A stretch of 64,000 nucleotides of DNA from Varroa destructor. Its lineage: Eukaryota; Arthropoda; Arachnida; Mesostigmata; Varroidae. Shown here piece by piece: positions 52,438 to 64,000 of the stretch. Position 1 is the first letter of the stretch; each line of letters starts with the position of its first letter. The stretch spans positions 35,527,795 to 35,591,794 of the forward strand of contig NW_019211456.1 in assembly GCF_002443255.2 (NCBI RefSeq). The letters run 5' to 3'. The notes under the pieces are model-generated. The model did not search any database. It saw nothing but the letters and a program-made list of their open reading frames with translations, and was not told the origin of the DNA. Both the position numbers and the translations under genes were made by a program.

Positions 52438-54799
52438 GGAGTAACGGCGTGGCTACATAGTTTTATTGTTTAGGTCATTGTTGAAAAGCCAGCATACCCT
52501 GGTACTAGCTATGTCGGTGAATACAATTTACATATTGTAAAATTGCGCATAAGAACTCGTCAGGCGTTGGTCAAAGGCACCATCTGGAAGCAGGACCATA
52601 AGATTAAAGGGCCGGAGCTCACAAAAGACTGCCCGTGTAGTGGCCTACAAGGCCGCTAGTTTCGTTTCGCTAATGACAATAATCCAGTAGATTTTCTTCC
52701 TCTCTGCTTCCTTCTTGCCCGTTGCCATTCAGACCCATTTTCTCCCGTACCATCAAACTGCCCTGATTAAGTTCCCCACCTATAACATAGACGTAGACCC
52801 TGAATCAAGTCCTAGCGAGTGGTGGTGTACATAAGAATGATTCTCAAAAAAGAAAAGACGTTTGTTCGTAACAAAACTGTATCTGAAAATGTTTCGAGGC
52901 GCTACCTGGGAGGTACTAATATGCAAATGTTGTATAATATGTAAATTATTTGGCGTCCATTACTATATGCGACTACTTTACGTATACTTTCACTTAAAGC
53001 TATACGACATCGTATAGAGCTTTGTCGTGACACTCAACCTACATAACACCAACACAGTGGTATTTAACCATGATGTGTCAACAGCCGAATAAAGTTGTCA
53101 ATTGTTTCGACCAATTGTATATTGGGCAATAAATACTTTGTTCGAGATCAGTTCGTCTCTGGCTTATACCTGCAGAACTTAAGATGACAGCTATCGCTTC
53201 TGCCGTCCTCAGAAGCGAAGGCGCTGAGCAACTGCTCTTTCTTTTGCCATCCTCACATTTTTGCGGCATGGGCGAATCCCACCTTACTAGATTCCCCCAA
53301 GCAGCCTCAAAGAAGCCCTTTTTCCCTCGCCCTCTCCCTATCTCACTTTTCTTTTTTCCTTCTTTATAACCCACATGAGTTTTTGGCTGTTGAATTGTGC
53401 CGACAGACGTGAGACATGCTTCCACCTACTGTGCCCTTACTGCTGTCTGTCTGACTTGTTTGGATGGGTGGATCTCTTAGTGCTCGTCCCTTTGCCTGCA
53501 CCGCCGCAGAAGACGGGTCGGGAACTGCCTGTTGGCTGCTCCTGCACAAGGAGTAGCCCTACGCTGAAGAGGGTGACAGCAACAGTGATAGCGACCTAAC
53601 TATGAGTGTGGTAATAGCAGCCCACCCAATGAGAAGGCCCTGGTCCTCGGCCTGGCTGATGGCCCCAATACTTGAAGAACGTGTTACGATGGGCAAAAAG
53701 GACGAACGGGACAAAACGAACGACAGATCCAGTCAGCTGCTAAAACCTTCGAAATTCAGTTGAACCAGCGGCAGCAACAGCAGCAGTGTAAACGGGGAAG
53801 CAGCCCGAGAAGCGAAGAGCTGAAGAACTATGACTAAAAGATGCAAGTGAGAGAGTTCTATAGGAGGAGATTCGGGTCCGGATAGGACGTAGGGAAAGGG
53901 AGGCCTGAGGTCCGGTTATAACATGGACGTTCGAGTTGAGACCACTTTGACATCAGTCCTCTGTCTTCAGACTGTCTAGTATGTTTTCTGGCTAGGACAC
54001 GCTTCGAAAACTCACTGAGTCTTCCATCGAATGAGACGGAAGCAGCCAACGGAAAACGCAAGCGCAGGTCGGTCACTGCAACGGGTGGGAAGACAGGCCC
54101 TTAAAGCACGCAGATCAGACGCTCACTGTACTGATAAGAAGATCGAAACTACTATATTATCAGAAGTTCCCATCGAGTTAGGCACGACTGCACTCAACCG
54201 AAGACAACTAAAAAGGACAAAGAAAGTAAAGCAGGGCACCCAAAACACTTCAGAAATTCGGCCTTCTCTCCTCAGACATCTTTCTGTGTATACACTTAGA
54301 AGCCGCAGGATGTAGTTTACAGAACCTCTGTAAGCTGTCAAAGAATAGCTTAGCGAGCACTGCATAACGTTTAAGTGTAATAATTTACTTTAATCAAATT
54401 TGTTTAGCTTCGCATTCATTTGCATGTGCTCAACTACATCAGATCTGAAGACGTTCTGTTTCCAAGCCTCGACGCGACAGCCTATTTTACCTCAGGGATA
54501 TAGTCGACCTGGAAACGACACTGGCGTGCATCCTTGTTATGCATTAGTCAATGAAAAAGCATAACACTCATTTCAGTATTCTTCTCATTGTATAACGTTG
54601 TAGGCAGCAGTATCGCCAACGCAGGATTGCCTCAAAGCGCTACTTGAAATAGAAATCGTTGTTTTTTTTTTAGGTAAAGGGAGTTGAGCGTATCTGTATA
54701 CATAATTGGGAATTCTGTGAATGATTATAACGGCAATATACTATCTAAAAATCCATAATTAAGTCAGGTAATAAGCTTGTTAGGCGAACCAGGCATAAT

Positions 54800-54868
54800 T
54801 CACTTCGTCTTGTACTGGGGGGACGGTCAGGAACAGCGCCTAACGGCAGCACCTAAAAACTCGACACA
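54800..54868 (+). repeat. SINE-like element, truncated diverged copy 3
   Basis: Contains CACTTCGTCTTGTACTGGGG, ACGGTCAGGAACAGCGCC and CCTAAAAACTCGA, aligning with the tails of the copies at 9.8 and 11.3 kb with small gaps. No tRNA-like head is seen. Confidence 0.4.
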
Positions 54869-57000
54869 TTCATTTTATTGGGCGGTTTAGTTCTGATTGA
54901 CCGCGTTAATAACGCACATCAGAATATGCTTGTTTTGGAAAACATTTTCTAAAAATTCTTCAGAGAACCTTCGACGGGCTAATGGCTCCCTTTTCAGGCT
55001 GGCACGAGCGAACCCGATGGACCTTGAAATTGATTAACTTTTGAACTAGACGGGTTAGAATGATGATTTTTTATATGTCTTGGAGGTACCCTCTTTTATT
55101 CTTCATACACTTATTCCTGCAGCTTCTAGATAGTTATATACCTACCATTCGCGTTCCCACCTATATAATTACTCTACCTGTGATTTCTCAAAGTAAATCG
55201 ATAGCTGGATATGCTTTACTACCAGCTTTTCGTTTCAGGCTATAGAAAGCCCCATAATCAAGTTGACTTAGATCGAAAAAGTAAACCGGTTGAAGCCAAC
55301 GCTTGATATTTCTTTGCTCAATCTAAGAAGTAAATGGGGCATGCCGATGAGACTACATGTTTTTGATTACCGTATTAACGGTCCATGAGTCCCCTGAGAA
55401 ACTCGAGACAGTGGGCTGCATTTATTGTTTCCTTTTGGAGTAGTAGCTTATTGTAGCAAATATCCACTGCAATTACTGCGATAACCTTACATCCTAACCT
55501 ACTTGACGCAGCTGCGGAAGTCGACTTCTCTTCAGGGCAACGCCATTCTGTCGACTGGTTCCTCTACGGCTGCCGATTGAACTATGTCTTATCTATGGGC
55601 GTGTTCTCCAAGCGGGTTATTTGTTCATTAAAACTACGTACGCGCGTGAAGTACACTAAACGCCTTCTAAGTGGCCTAGTGCAGTTCATGGGAGACACAT
55701 TTTTACACAGTCTTTCCCGGTATTTGGATTATAATTATATAACACGTTGCATATAAAATGCCAACAGGGCGTTTAGACTCCGAGCTCTGCTTTCGTAAAA
55801 ACCTTTCCGAGTAATAATAATTCCCGATAGTGCATTCTCGTCCTTCGGGTTTTGACATCTGATCACCCCCTCGCTGTTCTTTCACACCAGAATTTCTATT
55901 CTTGAAACGTTTGCATCGTCAACTTATTGCGCCGTCACCAAAAACTTCCTAAGCTAGTGTCTTCATCGATCGTTAATGGGCTTCCGCGGCGCTGCGGCCT
56001 TCGAGGTACAAAACCTCATCATAAGCGTTAATTTTCAGGACTAGAATATGTTTTTCCCTATGAACTAATTTTTCCACGGGTAAATTCCAGTGGTTTTTCC
56101 TCACAAGTTTTCAAAGTATTTAAATATTTACTAGCAGAATTTCGTCTGTGAGCTGTGCATAGTTCAAAAGTTGTCCAATTTCAAGGTCCATCGGATTCGT
56201 TTGGAATAGTCTAATATTTCCGCATTAGAAAACTGAAGCTAAACAGCTCTACGTCCATGGTACATATCAAGCTCAGTAACCTCAAGACACCTTTGAAAAT
56301 ACCTAAATATATCAAATACCAGCCCTCTCAATGAGGAGCCTTCCGGATTTAGGCACTAACGTACTGATATGTAAACGATAACAAGATAACACCATGAACA
56401 ATTCCTCTAGAGCTGACAGTTCGGCCCGAATCCAATTCGGTCCAGTAAGCAGTTTTCAACCTGTCGTTTTAGCTTTTAAATAAGCATTTGAGCAACTTCG
56501 TCAGCTTTATTGATAAAATGCATTAAAATGGTTACTTTCAAAGGATGAGCACTTCAGCATTGGAAGAACTAATTTCCACTCGTTGCTTGCTATAATAAAG
56601 GCGTTCAGACCTACTCTTGATGGATTCGATCTTCACAAATAACATGAAATTGAGCTTCTATTGTAGGTTTGCATCAATATAAATTTTTTTTTTTTTTGGT
56701 TCTTTTGATTAAAAGCGACATGTCAATCACTTTAGTACAACAAGTGAACCAATATTGAGGTGTTTTGAAACGACCTGAATTCTTGCCTTTGCTTTCTCAG
56801 ACATCCGAGTCGGAAATCATCTGTTTATTATAGCCTCATATGTTAACTTTAATAATAATAATGACAGATAAAATGCAACCATTTAGCGAACTAATAATCG
56901 ATGTCTATTACAATATCATTTATGTGCACTGACGTGCCGCATATTGATGTGTTAACGTTGAACGAGCTAAGAAACACGAAGCAATCTGCTCGTATAGACG

Positions 57001-57279
57001 TTAGCCAACATACAGGTGGCGGCTGCTTTGGCTCAATAGGATGCGCAGTACTGGGCGTGCCAGCGCTGCAGACGATAATAATGGTGCCCAAGGCATCGGC
57101 CGTCCTTTCGGTTCCTGATAGCAACCGAGGAGAACAGACGGACGTCTCCAGGCAGATGGCGGCTTGTAGATGGCAAGGCGCTCCTTGCAGACTTCGTAGG
57201 CGCCTTCACGAACATTGCCACCGCCCAGTGGCACTGAAACAGCAATGTCGATGAAGATCAGCCAAAAACGCGGCCCTTC
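57001..57279 (-). CDS. Coding-like open frame in a GC-rich island, unknown
   Basis: A 93-codon minus-strand frame lies between TGA (57282-57280) and TAG (ending 57001). Its first half reads FWLIFIDIAVSVPLGGG and then REGAYEVCKERLAIYKPP, using GC-rich codons (TAC, AAG, GAG, CGC, GCC). A good acceptor (ATTGCTGTTTCAG) lies inside at about 57,236. No consensus donor was found, and long open frames also exist on the plus strand here, as expected in a GC-rich island. No family is recognised; this may be non-coding promoter or UTR sequence. Confidence 0.2.
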   Translation of the reverse strand, partial: EGPRFWLIFIDIAVSVPLGGGNVREGAYEVCKERLAIYKPPSAWRRPSVLLGCYQEPKGRPMPWAPLLSSAALARPVLRILLSQSSRHLYVG

Positions 57280-58922
57280 TCAGTGGAGCCTCTTCTGCCG
57301 CTGGCGGTGTCGAGTGCTCACGCCATCGACAAAGCCGCCAAATGGAATATAGATGAGAGGCATTTTTTGCTGCCATAGTCACTACGACGATAGCATGCCG
57401 CTGCTGCTACTTTTGCTGCTGTACGACCACCAGCGCCAGCTTGGTGCCGCGGCTTGGTAGCCTGCCAGACCGGCAAACCGGCGAGGCCCTACGAAGCAAC
57501 GAACGTAAGAGGACCGACCACTCGACTTCTCAGCCAGAAGTAACACTGACTACAACGATTCTAAGCACTGATAGAGATGGATGACGGGTGTTCGGGGATA
57601 TCAGTTGAACGCGGTTGACGAGTACAAGAAAGGCCGAGAAAAAGCAAAAAAAAATACAACGGAGAAGTAGCGAAGAAGATTTCTTCCTGGAAACATCCTA
57701 ACCTATGACTAAGCCTGTGTTAACGTGTTAGCTCCTTTGAACGAGCAACTGGCTGGCCTTCAAGATCGAGCATTAAGAGATAGGCAAAAGACACACACAA
57801 TTACATTTAGACTACACACGCGTACGTTTACATAGGACAGAACAAAAGATTATTTTTATGCTTATATGCGGTAAACAACTACCATCCGAAAAAAATTCAC
57901 CACTAGACATGCACATCGTCCTAACGAAATCCTACATCTTTCCTTCTAATGGCACACGCCTTACACTATCTTACGTATTGTAGGAGATGAATGATTTTTG
58001 TCCTATTGTAGGTACTACGCTTCCATCACTGCTAGTCCCTTTGAGGAAAGAAAGGTCTATCTGGGTAGAGTCGTAGTTGTGATTGCCTTTACTGCGTCAG
58101 TATAAGCACAGACTTAAAAGAAAAAGCACTCCATAGTTGGACTAATTGGAATATGAAGGGAACTGAAGTTATATATAGCCATGCTAAGTAAAATTAAATG
58201 TTGAAATCAATAGGAACCAAATAAAATAACTAGACTGAAGAAGTAAGCAACTCTATACAGATTTTGTCGTAGTGTAATGTTTTACAGCTGGCGTAAGCTA
58301 TGGCTTTTAACACAACTGGTCATACGGTTGATCGGCAATTAGTTTTAGACAACTAGCAATTAAAAGCACAACCGCGTATAGCTTTAGATGGCACATTACT
58401 AGCAAGGGTCAACGTTTGTACTCAATGCAATTGTATTCGTCCCACAATGAAGTCTCCACTTCGGATCCTATATCGTCTTCTTTTCCATGGCGCCCATCTG
58501 TCAATCTGTCCAGTGGTCGACAGACTGCAGACGGTAGCCATCTACGGCTGTTTCAACGTGTTATTTTTAGTATCATCATGACTACTAACATGGCTCATCC
58601 AAGTTCAAGTACTCGATTTCATTAGATGTACATATAGCTTATAGTTACTAGACCCTATAGAAGACGGGCAAACTAGGTTTGATAACGTAAGCTACTTTTT
58701 CGTTACGTATAATTTTATATTTAGCATGAAGTTATTTAGCTTCACACGGAGGGAGAGAACTTGAGAGGGTAAGAGCCGTTAGGTTGGGAACGAATAAGGT
58801 CAAAGGTTATTGTTTTTATCTACTGATAGCACTTCTTACATATTAGATTGTTGCTCTTTTGTTAAGAACTGCTCGTCTATAGTTATAAGGTCACATTTTT
58901 AACTAAATTCAGTATTTTTATA

Positions 58923-58939
58923 AGGTAGGTAGGTAGGTA
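58923..58939. repeat. (GTAG)4 microsatellite
   Basis: GGTAGGTAGGTAGGTA. Confidence 0.85.
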
Positions 58940-60529
58940 TTACTACTGCTCGATAGCAGTTATCTAAATCAGTTGAAGTATATATAATATAATATAGTAT
59001 ATAATAACACTGCCCCAATTTATCTTCAGACTTTTACTATTTCTCGCTATTTTTTTGAAGGATTTTACATTTATGTCTCCTAGTAAAAAGCTTAAAAGTT
59101 CTTTTTAAGAAAAAGCTTAAAGAACACCTTAATATAACTTATATATTGAAGTTATTTTATCTGAGTATCAGAATGAAGTCGAATCCTTAGAGAATTTTCC
59201 AGGCTGACTTCTGAAACTTTAAACAGTGATCTCGACATTTTACCATACACATGTTTTTTTAAGCGTATCTTGCGTGAAATAATGTAAGTCCTCTAAAGTG
59301 TTGAAAACACTGCTATAGTGAGAGTAGAAACTGTAATTTAGGGTCAGAATCAATGTGTAACTATTAAGCTATCATCTTATATAAGCACAACTGTCTCCTG
59401 AATGGTTTCTCTTAAAAACAAAGTATTCACTCTTCTTATTCGAAAAAGTCCAATATAGAAGTGTTGACAAATCACATTAGACGGCCCAAGTTATGCCAAA
59501 AAACGGCTCCCATTGTATGCGGCGTACACCAAGCTCTTGTGTGTTTTCTTTATGAAGTACTTCACTGACTGAATTCCCTGCGTTCGCCAACGTAGAATCC
59601 TACTTCTTATGACATTAGTAAAGCTGTTATCGACTCGTGCATCACCTGGATAGAAGTGAGCTGAAGTGACGCTTGCGTACGGCTCCTCAATAAACTATAA
59701 TTTGATTGGAATAAACTGTAACAACTGAAACAACTAGAGATTTATTATAAAAGTTAAGCACCTACTGCTCTGAGGATGCTAAACAATGTGTCCCATCTTT
59801 CAGTAAATAGGGTCGTAGTCACATATATGACCGAAAACGATCCCCAAATGACGGATACTTAGTTTCTGACCTCTAGAGATTCAGCTGTAATGATAATACG
59901 GGATTTTCTACCCGATTCAATGCCAATTCAATGATTATAGCAATTACCAACATCCGTTGGAAATGTCGTTGGTATATGCTGAATAGTTCTGGTTTCATGA
60001 ACGTTTTTCTGTATGCTTAATTTGAATTCAGATTTTTACTAGCTTTTCTCTCTACCAATCGGTACTGAAATTCATCGAGTGCCATAGTAATGGCAAGTTT
60101 TAACAACTATACCTGTCCTCTTACATCGATACTCGAAACGGTTTTCCCGTATGCTTTTATTTGTTATCAAATTAATTGTCGTCTCTATTCTAGCAATATA
60201 TTGTCTCAGTGATTGCGTCCAACCGCTTCTACGGTAAGATAATTCTTTGAATGTTATAACTGTACTCCAACCTTGAATACCCTTCGGCTTAAGCATAGTC
60301 AAAGCGGTCGATAGAAAACAATCTTGCGGAAGTCAGCAGCAGCGAACTTAGTGATTTTCTTTGGTCACGCCACTTCCCCTGCCCCAGTCGTATGAGGGCC
60401 AGCTGTGACCACAAGTGTCTTTACTTTCCCCATGGTTTTCTTTCGTTTGCTATATGTGCCTTGCTGGCCACACTCCTACCATCAACTTAAACACACCTGC
60501 TGCTGGGTCTATTTATTAACCTTGATAAG

Positions 60530-60624
60530 GTCGTTAAGTTTTTTACGATCGACGGCAACTCAATTGTACGCTGCGCCCTGTCGGATGAAGATGTTCAGGA
60601 TGAAGCGGCTAGCATACATATTTG
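60530..60624 (+). CDS. Candidate internal coding exon, unknown protein
   Basis: This 95-base segment follows a possible acceptor (TTATTAACCTTGATAAG) and ends in a strong donor G|GTAAGTTTT at 60625. Read in phase 0 it gives 31 codons with no stop and ends in phase 2. The peptide includes FFTIDGNSIVRCALSDED and then VQDEAASIHI, with codon choice GC-richer than the flanks. I do not recognise the family. No partner exon was identified nearby, so it could be chance or part of a plus-strand gene extending beyond what can be seen. Confidence 0.3.
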
Positions 60625-61689
60625 GTAAGTTTTAGCTTAAGCTGTAGGCATATTTCAATATTGGTTTCTAGCATTATGTTCTAATAGTCCCTACTACACC
60701 GCTGGAAATAGTTACGGCTTTTCAACAAACACCTTTGACGTACGTTTAACGCAAGATTACTATAACGTCTAATACAGTAAAGAATTATAGCGTGATCTTT
60801 ACTAACGTAGCGATTAACTTAAAATTAGGTAGATGTGTTCGCCAGCTGCATAAGAACGATAAGTTATAAAATTCCGGGCTACAGTTAGCATACGCATATT
60901 CGCCTTATCCGAAAAGCACTACGACCATTGAGCATGAAACATAAGAAACTTTTAGGACGTGTGGTCCTTAAAGCAAATTCATAGGAGCTCAGACGCCGGG
61001 TTCATCTCGATTGTCGCGATAATTAATGGAAGTTAGTTATGAAGGCCTTTTACGTCAGAGAGAACGTATATAAAATTTGAATTGCATATTTCATAGGGAG
61101 CCGTCTTGCAAAAGAGGAAAACAGTAAAAACCTAAGGAGTTACATACGTTTGAATGCAAAAATAGGTATATAACTAGAAACTCTCAATAATTTCGTAACG
61201 GCTCGATCTGGATTCAGGTCAAACTAAGCTTTACTATTCAAGAACAGTGAACAGCCAATGAAGACCGTAGCTTGTAACTAGGGGAACCCTTTAGGGTGAA
61301 AGCTTAATAAAATCATAAAATGTAAATAGTATTTTTTATAAAGCGTGTAGCTCGACGCAATCAAAGACCGTGATTCTGACCTTTAAATATTCAGTATTGT
61401 TATTTACATCGTTACGAAAAATAAAGATTCAACAAATAATAATGATTTCCGTACATTAGAAGACATAAAGAAAAGGTCACTAGTTGTTAACATAATTCAT
61501 TAAATACTACAAATTCATCTCAGGTAGGAACACGGATTAGTTCTCTTGCCCCGCAACGGCGTTCTGTAACACCTTGCCTGTTAATCAGATGTCATACCAT
61601 TCTATTTATAGTAATGTATATACGTGCATATTTACAAATATATATAGTTCTAATGGCACATACTACACAACCTGTGTAATTTAATATAC

Positions 61690-61713
61690 GTATATATATA
61701 TATATATATATAT
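61690..61713. repeat. (TA)12 microsatellite with ACGT flanks
   Basis: TA units bounded by ACG on the left and GACGT on the right. Confidence 0.85.
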
Positions 61714-61821
61714 GACGTTACGGAGCGTATCAGCAATCGAGTTCTAAGTACTTCCGTCGCGGTTGTTCTATAAGGACGAGTTGTAGAGCGAATAAATCGA
61801 ATTCGTCTTGGTTCCACTATA

Positions 61822-61843
61822 TTATCACTAAAATTAGTGATAA
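61822..61843. repeat. 9-bp hairpin
   Basis: TTATCACTA and TAGTGATAA flank the 4-base loop AAAT. Confidence 0.7.
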
Positions 61844-62919
61844 CAGCGGAACAGAAAGTTCGTTCGTCCAAGAATGTACGAAGTGGCCAGCCTCGCTGCG
61901 AGGTTAAAGCTGTGGTGGAATAATGAAAAAAGGGTCGCATCGTTGTATAATTTACCAACTCTTAACGACTGGACAATTAATTAGGACGTTGAAGACAGCG
62001 ACAGGCGTTTACGGTTAGTTACGTAAATGCCTGCTAGGCTTGCTTGTGGATTTCTGTTATTCCCAGTCAGATACTAATCCGAATTCGTTGTGTTTTAACC
62101 CCGTGACAAAGGAAAAGTTCAAAGTTAGTCTATTCAAGCAGTTTCGACCTCTCAGAAAGCAGGAGCACCGCCTCATGCATCAGGACGTTATGCGCGGGTC
62201 CGAAGAGATGATGAAAACCCTTACACGTTCATTGGAGGGAAATGGAAATGTTGAAACGTATCGGGTTTCTAGTTAGGTTCAAAGTATCTCCAGAAAACAT
62301 CAAATCATCGGTGTGATGACTTCGTGAGCTACCTCATTATCGCGTCGCTGTTTGACTCCACAGCTCTTAAGAACCGGATGCACCGACGTATAGTTGAAGC
62401 TAAATCGTCGACAAGATCACCCAGCATGCATAGTAAATCAACGTTCTTTACCGGCTGTAGTGTATAGAGCCGTTTTCGGGCTGAGGATACTAGTGCTAAC
62501 AGCAGCCAGCGTTGGTACGCTTTCCGTGGTCCGGAACAAAAAAAAACTTAGGTGTAACGCTACTGATGGTGCACACCATGGAGGAAGATGGTCTTTAGGT
62601 AATCATGTCAGAAGAATGCAACGGACAGACTCTTGTCCGAACGACCTTATTGTCAGACTTAATGCAGAGGCAGATATTGGTGAACGAACTTCCGTACCGA
62701 ATTAGATGATACACCTAAATCCACTGTTGCCGATCGTGCGAGTCCAGACTGAATCCAGAGTGATGTTCTGCCACTCCGAGAAGGTGAGTGGTCATGCAGG
62801 CATTCGAAAAACTGCACAGTAAAAACTGAAGCGTTTCTAGTGTGGCTATTCATTTTTAAATTAGGAAGGTGGTGTTTAGGTGTGAAAGTTGCGGAAGTTC
62901 GAAGCCTGATGGGCCAAGC

Positions 62920-64000
62920 ATGAGTACTGGAACATCCTCTTCCATCCAAAGGAACCCGCAACTGGAGACATAATCAATTGCAGAGAGCGTCGAAGTCCAT
63001 ACACCCAAGGTTCAGCGGGGGCGGTATCAGCAAAGGAAATTAATTCTACAGTGGGTTTTTTCATAAATCACGTGCTTGAATCCGGACATCCGTACAAACT
63101 ACCTTTACTAAGATATTTCTTACATAAAAGTATGTCCTTAGTAGGACATTCTTGTCGTAGTCACGAATCTGCTGAAGTGTTAGCTTCATGAAGTGGGCGA
63201 AAGCAAAAGAACGATACGTAAATTATGAAACCAAGCATAAGAATGATAAAAACAAATTCTGCTGATTTGGTTCTAGGCGGAAGACATTACAAAACGTTAG
63301 AGCCATGCCCATTCGTTACCTAACCTTTGCGTCATTGTTTGAATCACACATTCGGTTAGGCTGCGGCACCATAAGTGTTCGGCAGCCGTTTTGATGCGTC
63401 CGTTGTAGTTCCTCTGAATAACTCGCCGCGATTTGCGGCAGGTTGCGTTGTCCGTAATGACGGCGCTGAAGCCTCCGAAAAGGTAATGCACAGAGTCCAA
63501 AGCCCAGATCTCCACATCCACCGTCGCTCTCCAGGCCGGCACAAGCCTTACAGAACGGGTGCAATAATCGATGAACAACAAAATTTAGAAAGCCTCATCG
63601 CCTTGGACCTTTAGGGAGCCTACACAATCTAACCCACCTTCTGGAAGGGGCGTTTGAGAGTGGCACTGGGTGTAGAGCTTCGCGTCGCTCTAGGTCTCGG
63701 TTACGCCGCTGTCAAACTTTACACCGGACCAGTACCTATTTTATAAACTCGGTCCTAATAAAGAAAAACACTCATTAACGCGTTGCAACCTCTTCCGTCC
63801 ACCGATATACGCCATCATTCTCCTTTTGTCCGTGTGACGTAAGCTGATAGCTTCTTCCATTTAAAAAAAATTGAACGCGGAGTAACCTTTTCTTTCCCTT
63901 AATACAATAGGCCAGGTCACCTTTGAGCACATAGACTGGGCGCGAAATCCACCTTCTAATTTTCTAATTATTTTAGCCGAACGAAAGCCTTCCCTCTGCG
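62920..64000 (-). pseudogene. Decayed Ty3/Gypsy retrotransposon integrase, running off right edge
   Basis: Minus-strand fragments appear in the correct order for a Ty3/Gypsy integrase. At about 63,815-63,735 lies a zinc-binding-like piece (AYIGGRKRLQRVNECF). At about 63,650-63,610 lies a GLDCVGSL motif carrying the first catalytic Asp (codon 63629-63627). A TAA at 63587-63585 in the same frame is followed by an integrase core at 63,581-63,297 with LLFIDYCTR, AVITDN (second Asp) and TECVIQTM (presumed Glu). The Asp-Glu gap is 32 residues against the usual 35. A C-terminal-like piece (WVYGLRRSLQLIMSPV) follows at about 63,015-62,950. In-frame stops and frame changes show it is dead. Reverse transcriptase would lie right of the window. 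Confidence 0.72.

Larger units (their letters stand above)
50723..60529. other. Non-coding DNA with GC-rich islands at 52.6-54.4 and 56.9-57.7 kb
   Basis: Apart from the low-confidence exon candidates listed separately and the SINE-like fragment at 54.8 kb, nothing is recognised. The islands carry CAG/CTG-rich patches (53,770-53,790; 57,400-57,425), like the one upstream of thin. Confidence 0.45.
60625..62919. other. AT-rich DNA, then mixed-composition DNA next to the Gypsy remnant
   Basis: Contains the TA repeat at 61.7 kb and a hairpin at 61.8 kb. Plus-strand frames at 62040-62276 and 62394-62705 match nothing I know. The Gypsy element's LTR may lie here, but no LTR pair is visible in one window. 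Confidence 0.4.

Noticed and set aside
62876..62999. Reading SPVAGSFGWKRMF as a second integrase zinc-binding domain
   Set aside because: It would put the zinc finger after the core. The segment fits better as the C-terminal part of the same integrase.

Overview
The window looks like an AT-rich, gene-poor stretch of an animal nuclear genome, most likely an arthropod; a mite or other chelicerate is a guess. The reasons are GT-AG introns, one intron of more than 12 kb, many microsatellites, and decayed eukaryotic transposons. There is no bacterial gene density, no operon and no CRISPR array.

Only one host gene is solidly supported: the 5' part of a minus-strand gene of the thin/abba (TRIM32-like, nhl-1-like) RING-B-box family. 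Its first coding exon (RING finger, 17254-17512) and second coding exon (B-box, 4747-4910) have matching phase-1 splice sites across a 12.3-kb intron. The second exon ends in a strong donor, and the rest of the gene (coiled coil and presumably NHL repeats) must lie left of position 1. A GC-richer island at about 17.5-19.7 kb, with a perfect minus-strand splice donor at 19226/19227, is the likely 5' UTR and promoter region.

The rest is mostly AT-rich non-coding DNA carrying old transposon debris. Ty3/Gypsy pol fragments lie at 2.58-2.77 kb (+), 39.35-39.91 kb (+), 41.15-41.49 kb (-) and 62.9-64.0 kb (-, running off the right edge). LINE-like fragments lie at 39.06-39.26 kb (+) and 50.47-50.72 kb (+). 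A Tc1/mariner-like transposase N-terminus lies at 42.86-43.23 kb (-). A tRNA-derived SINE-like family has copies at 9.7, 11.2 and 54.8 kb. Microsatellites and palindromes are frequent, and several AT tracts sit at the tips of inverted repeats.

The most unusual signals are six copies of a CTCF-like core in convergent orientation (four + at 18.4-23.5 kb, two - at 26.6 and 39.9 kb), twin back-to-back palindromes at 10.4 kb, a near-perfect 22-bp hairpin inside the thin intron, a nested inverted repeat in the putative promoter island, and a few short coding-like segments with plausible splice signals (60.5, 57.1 and 52.3 kb). I found no new multi-gene system.
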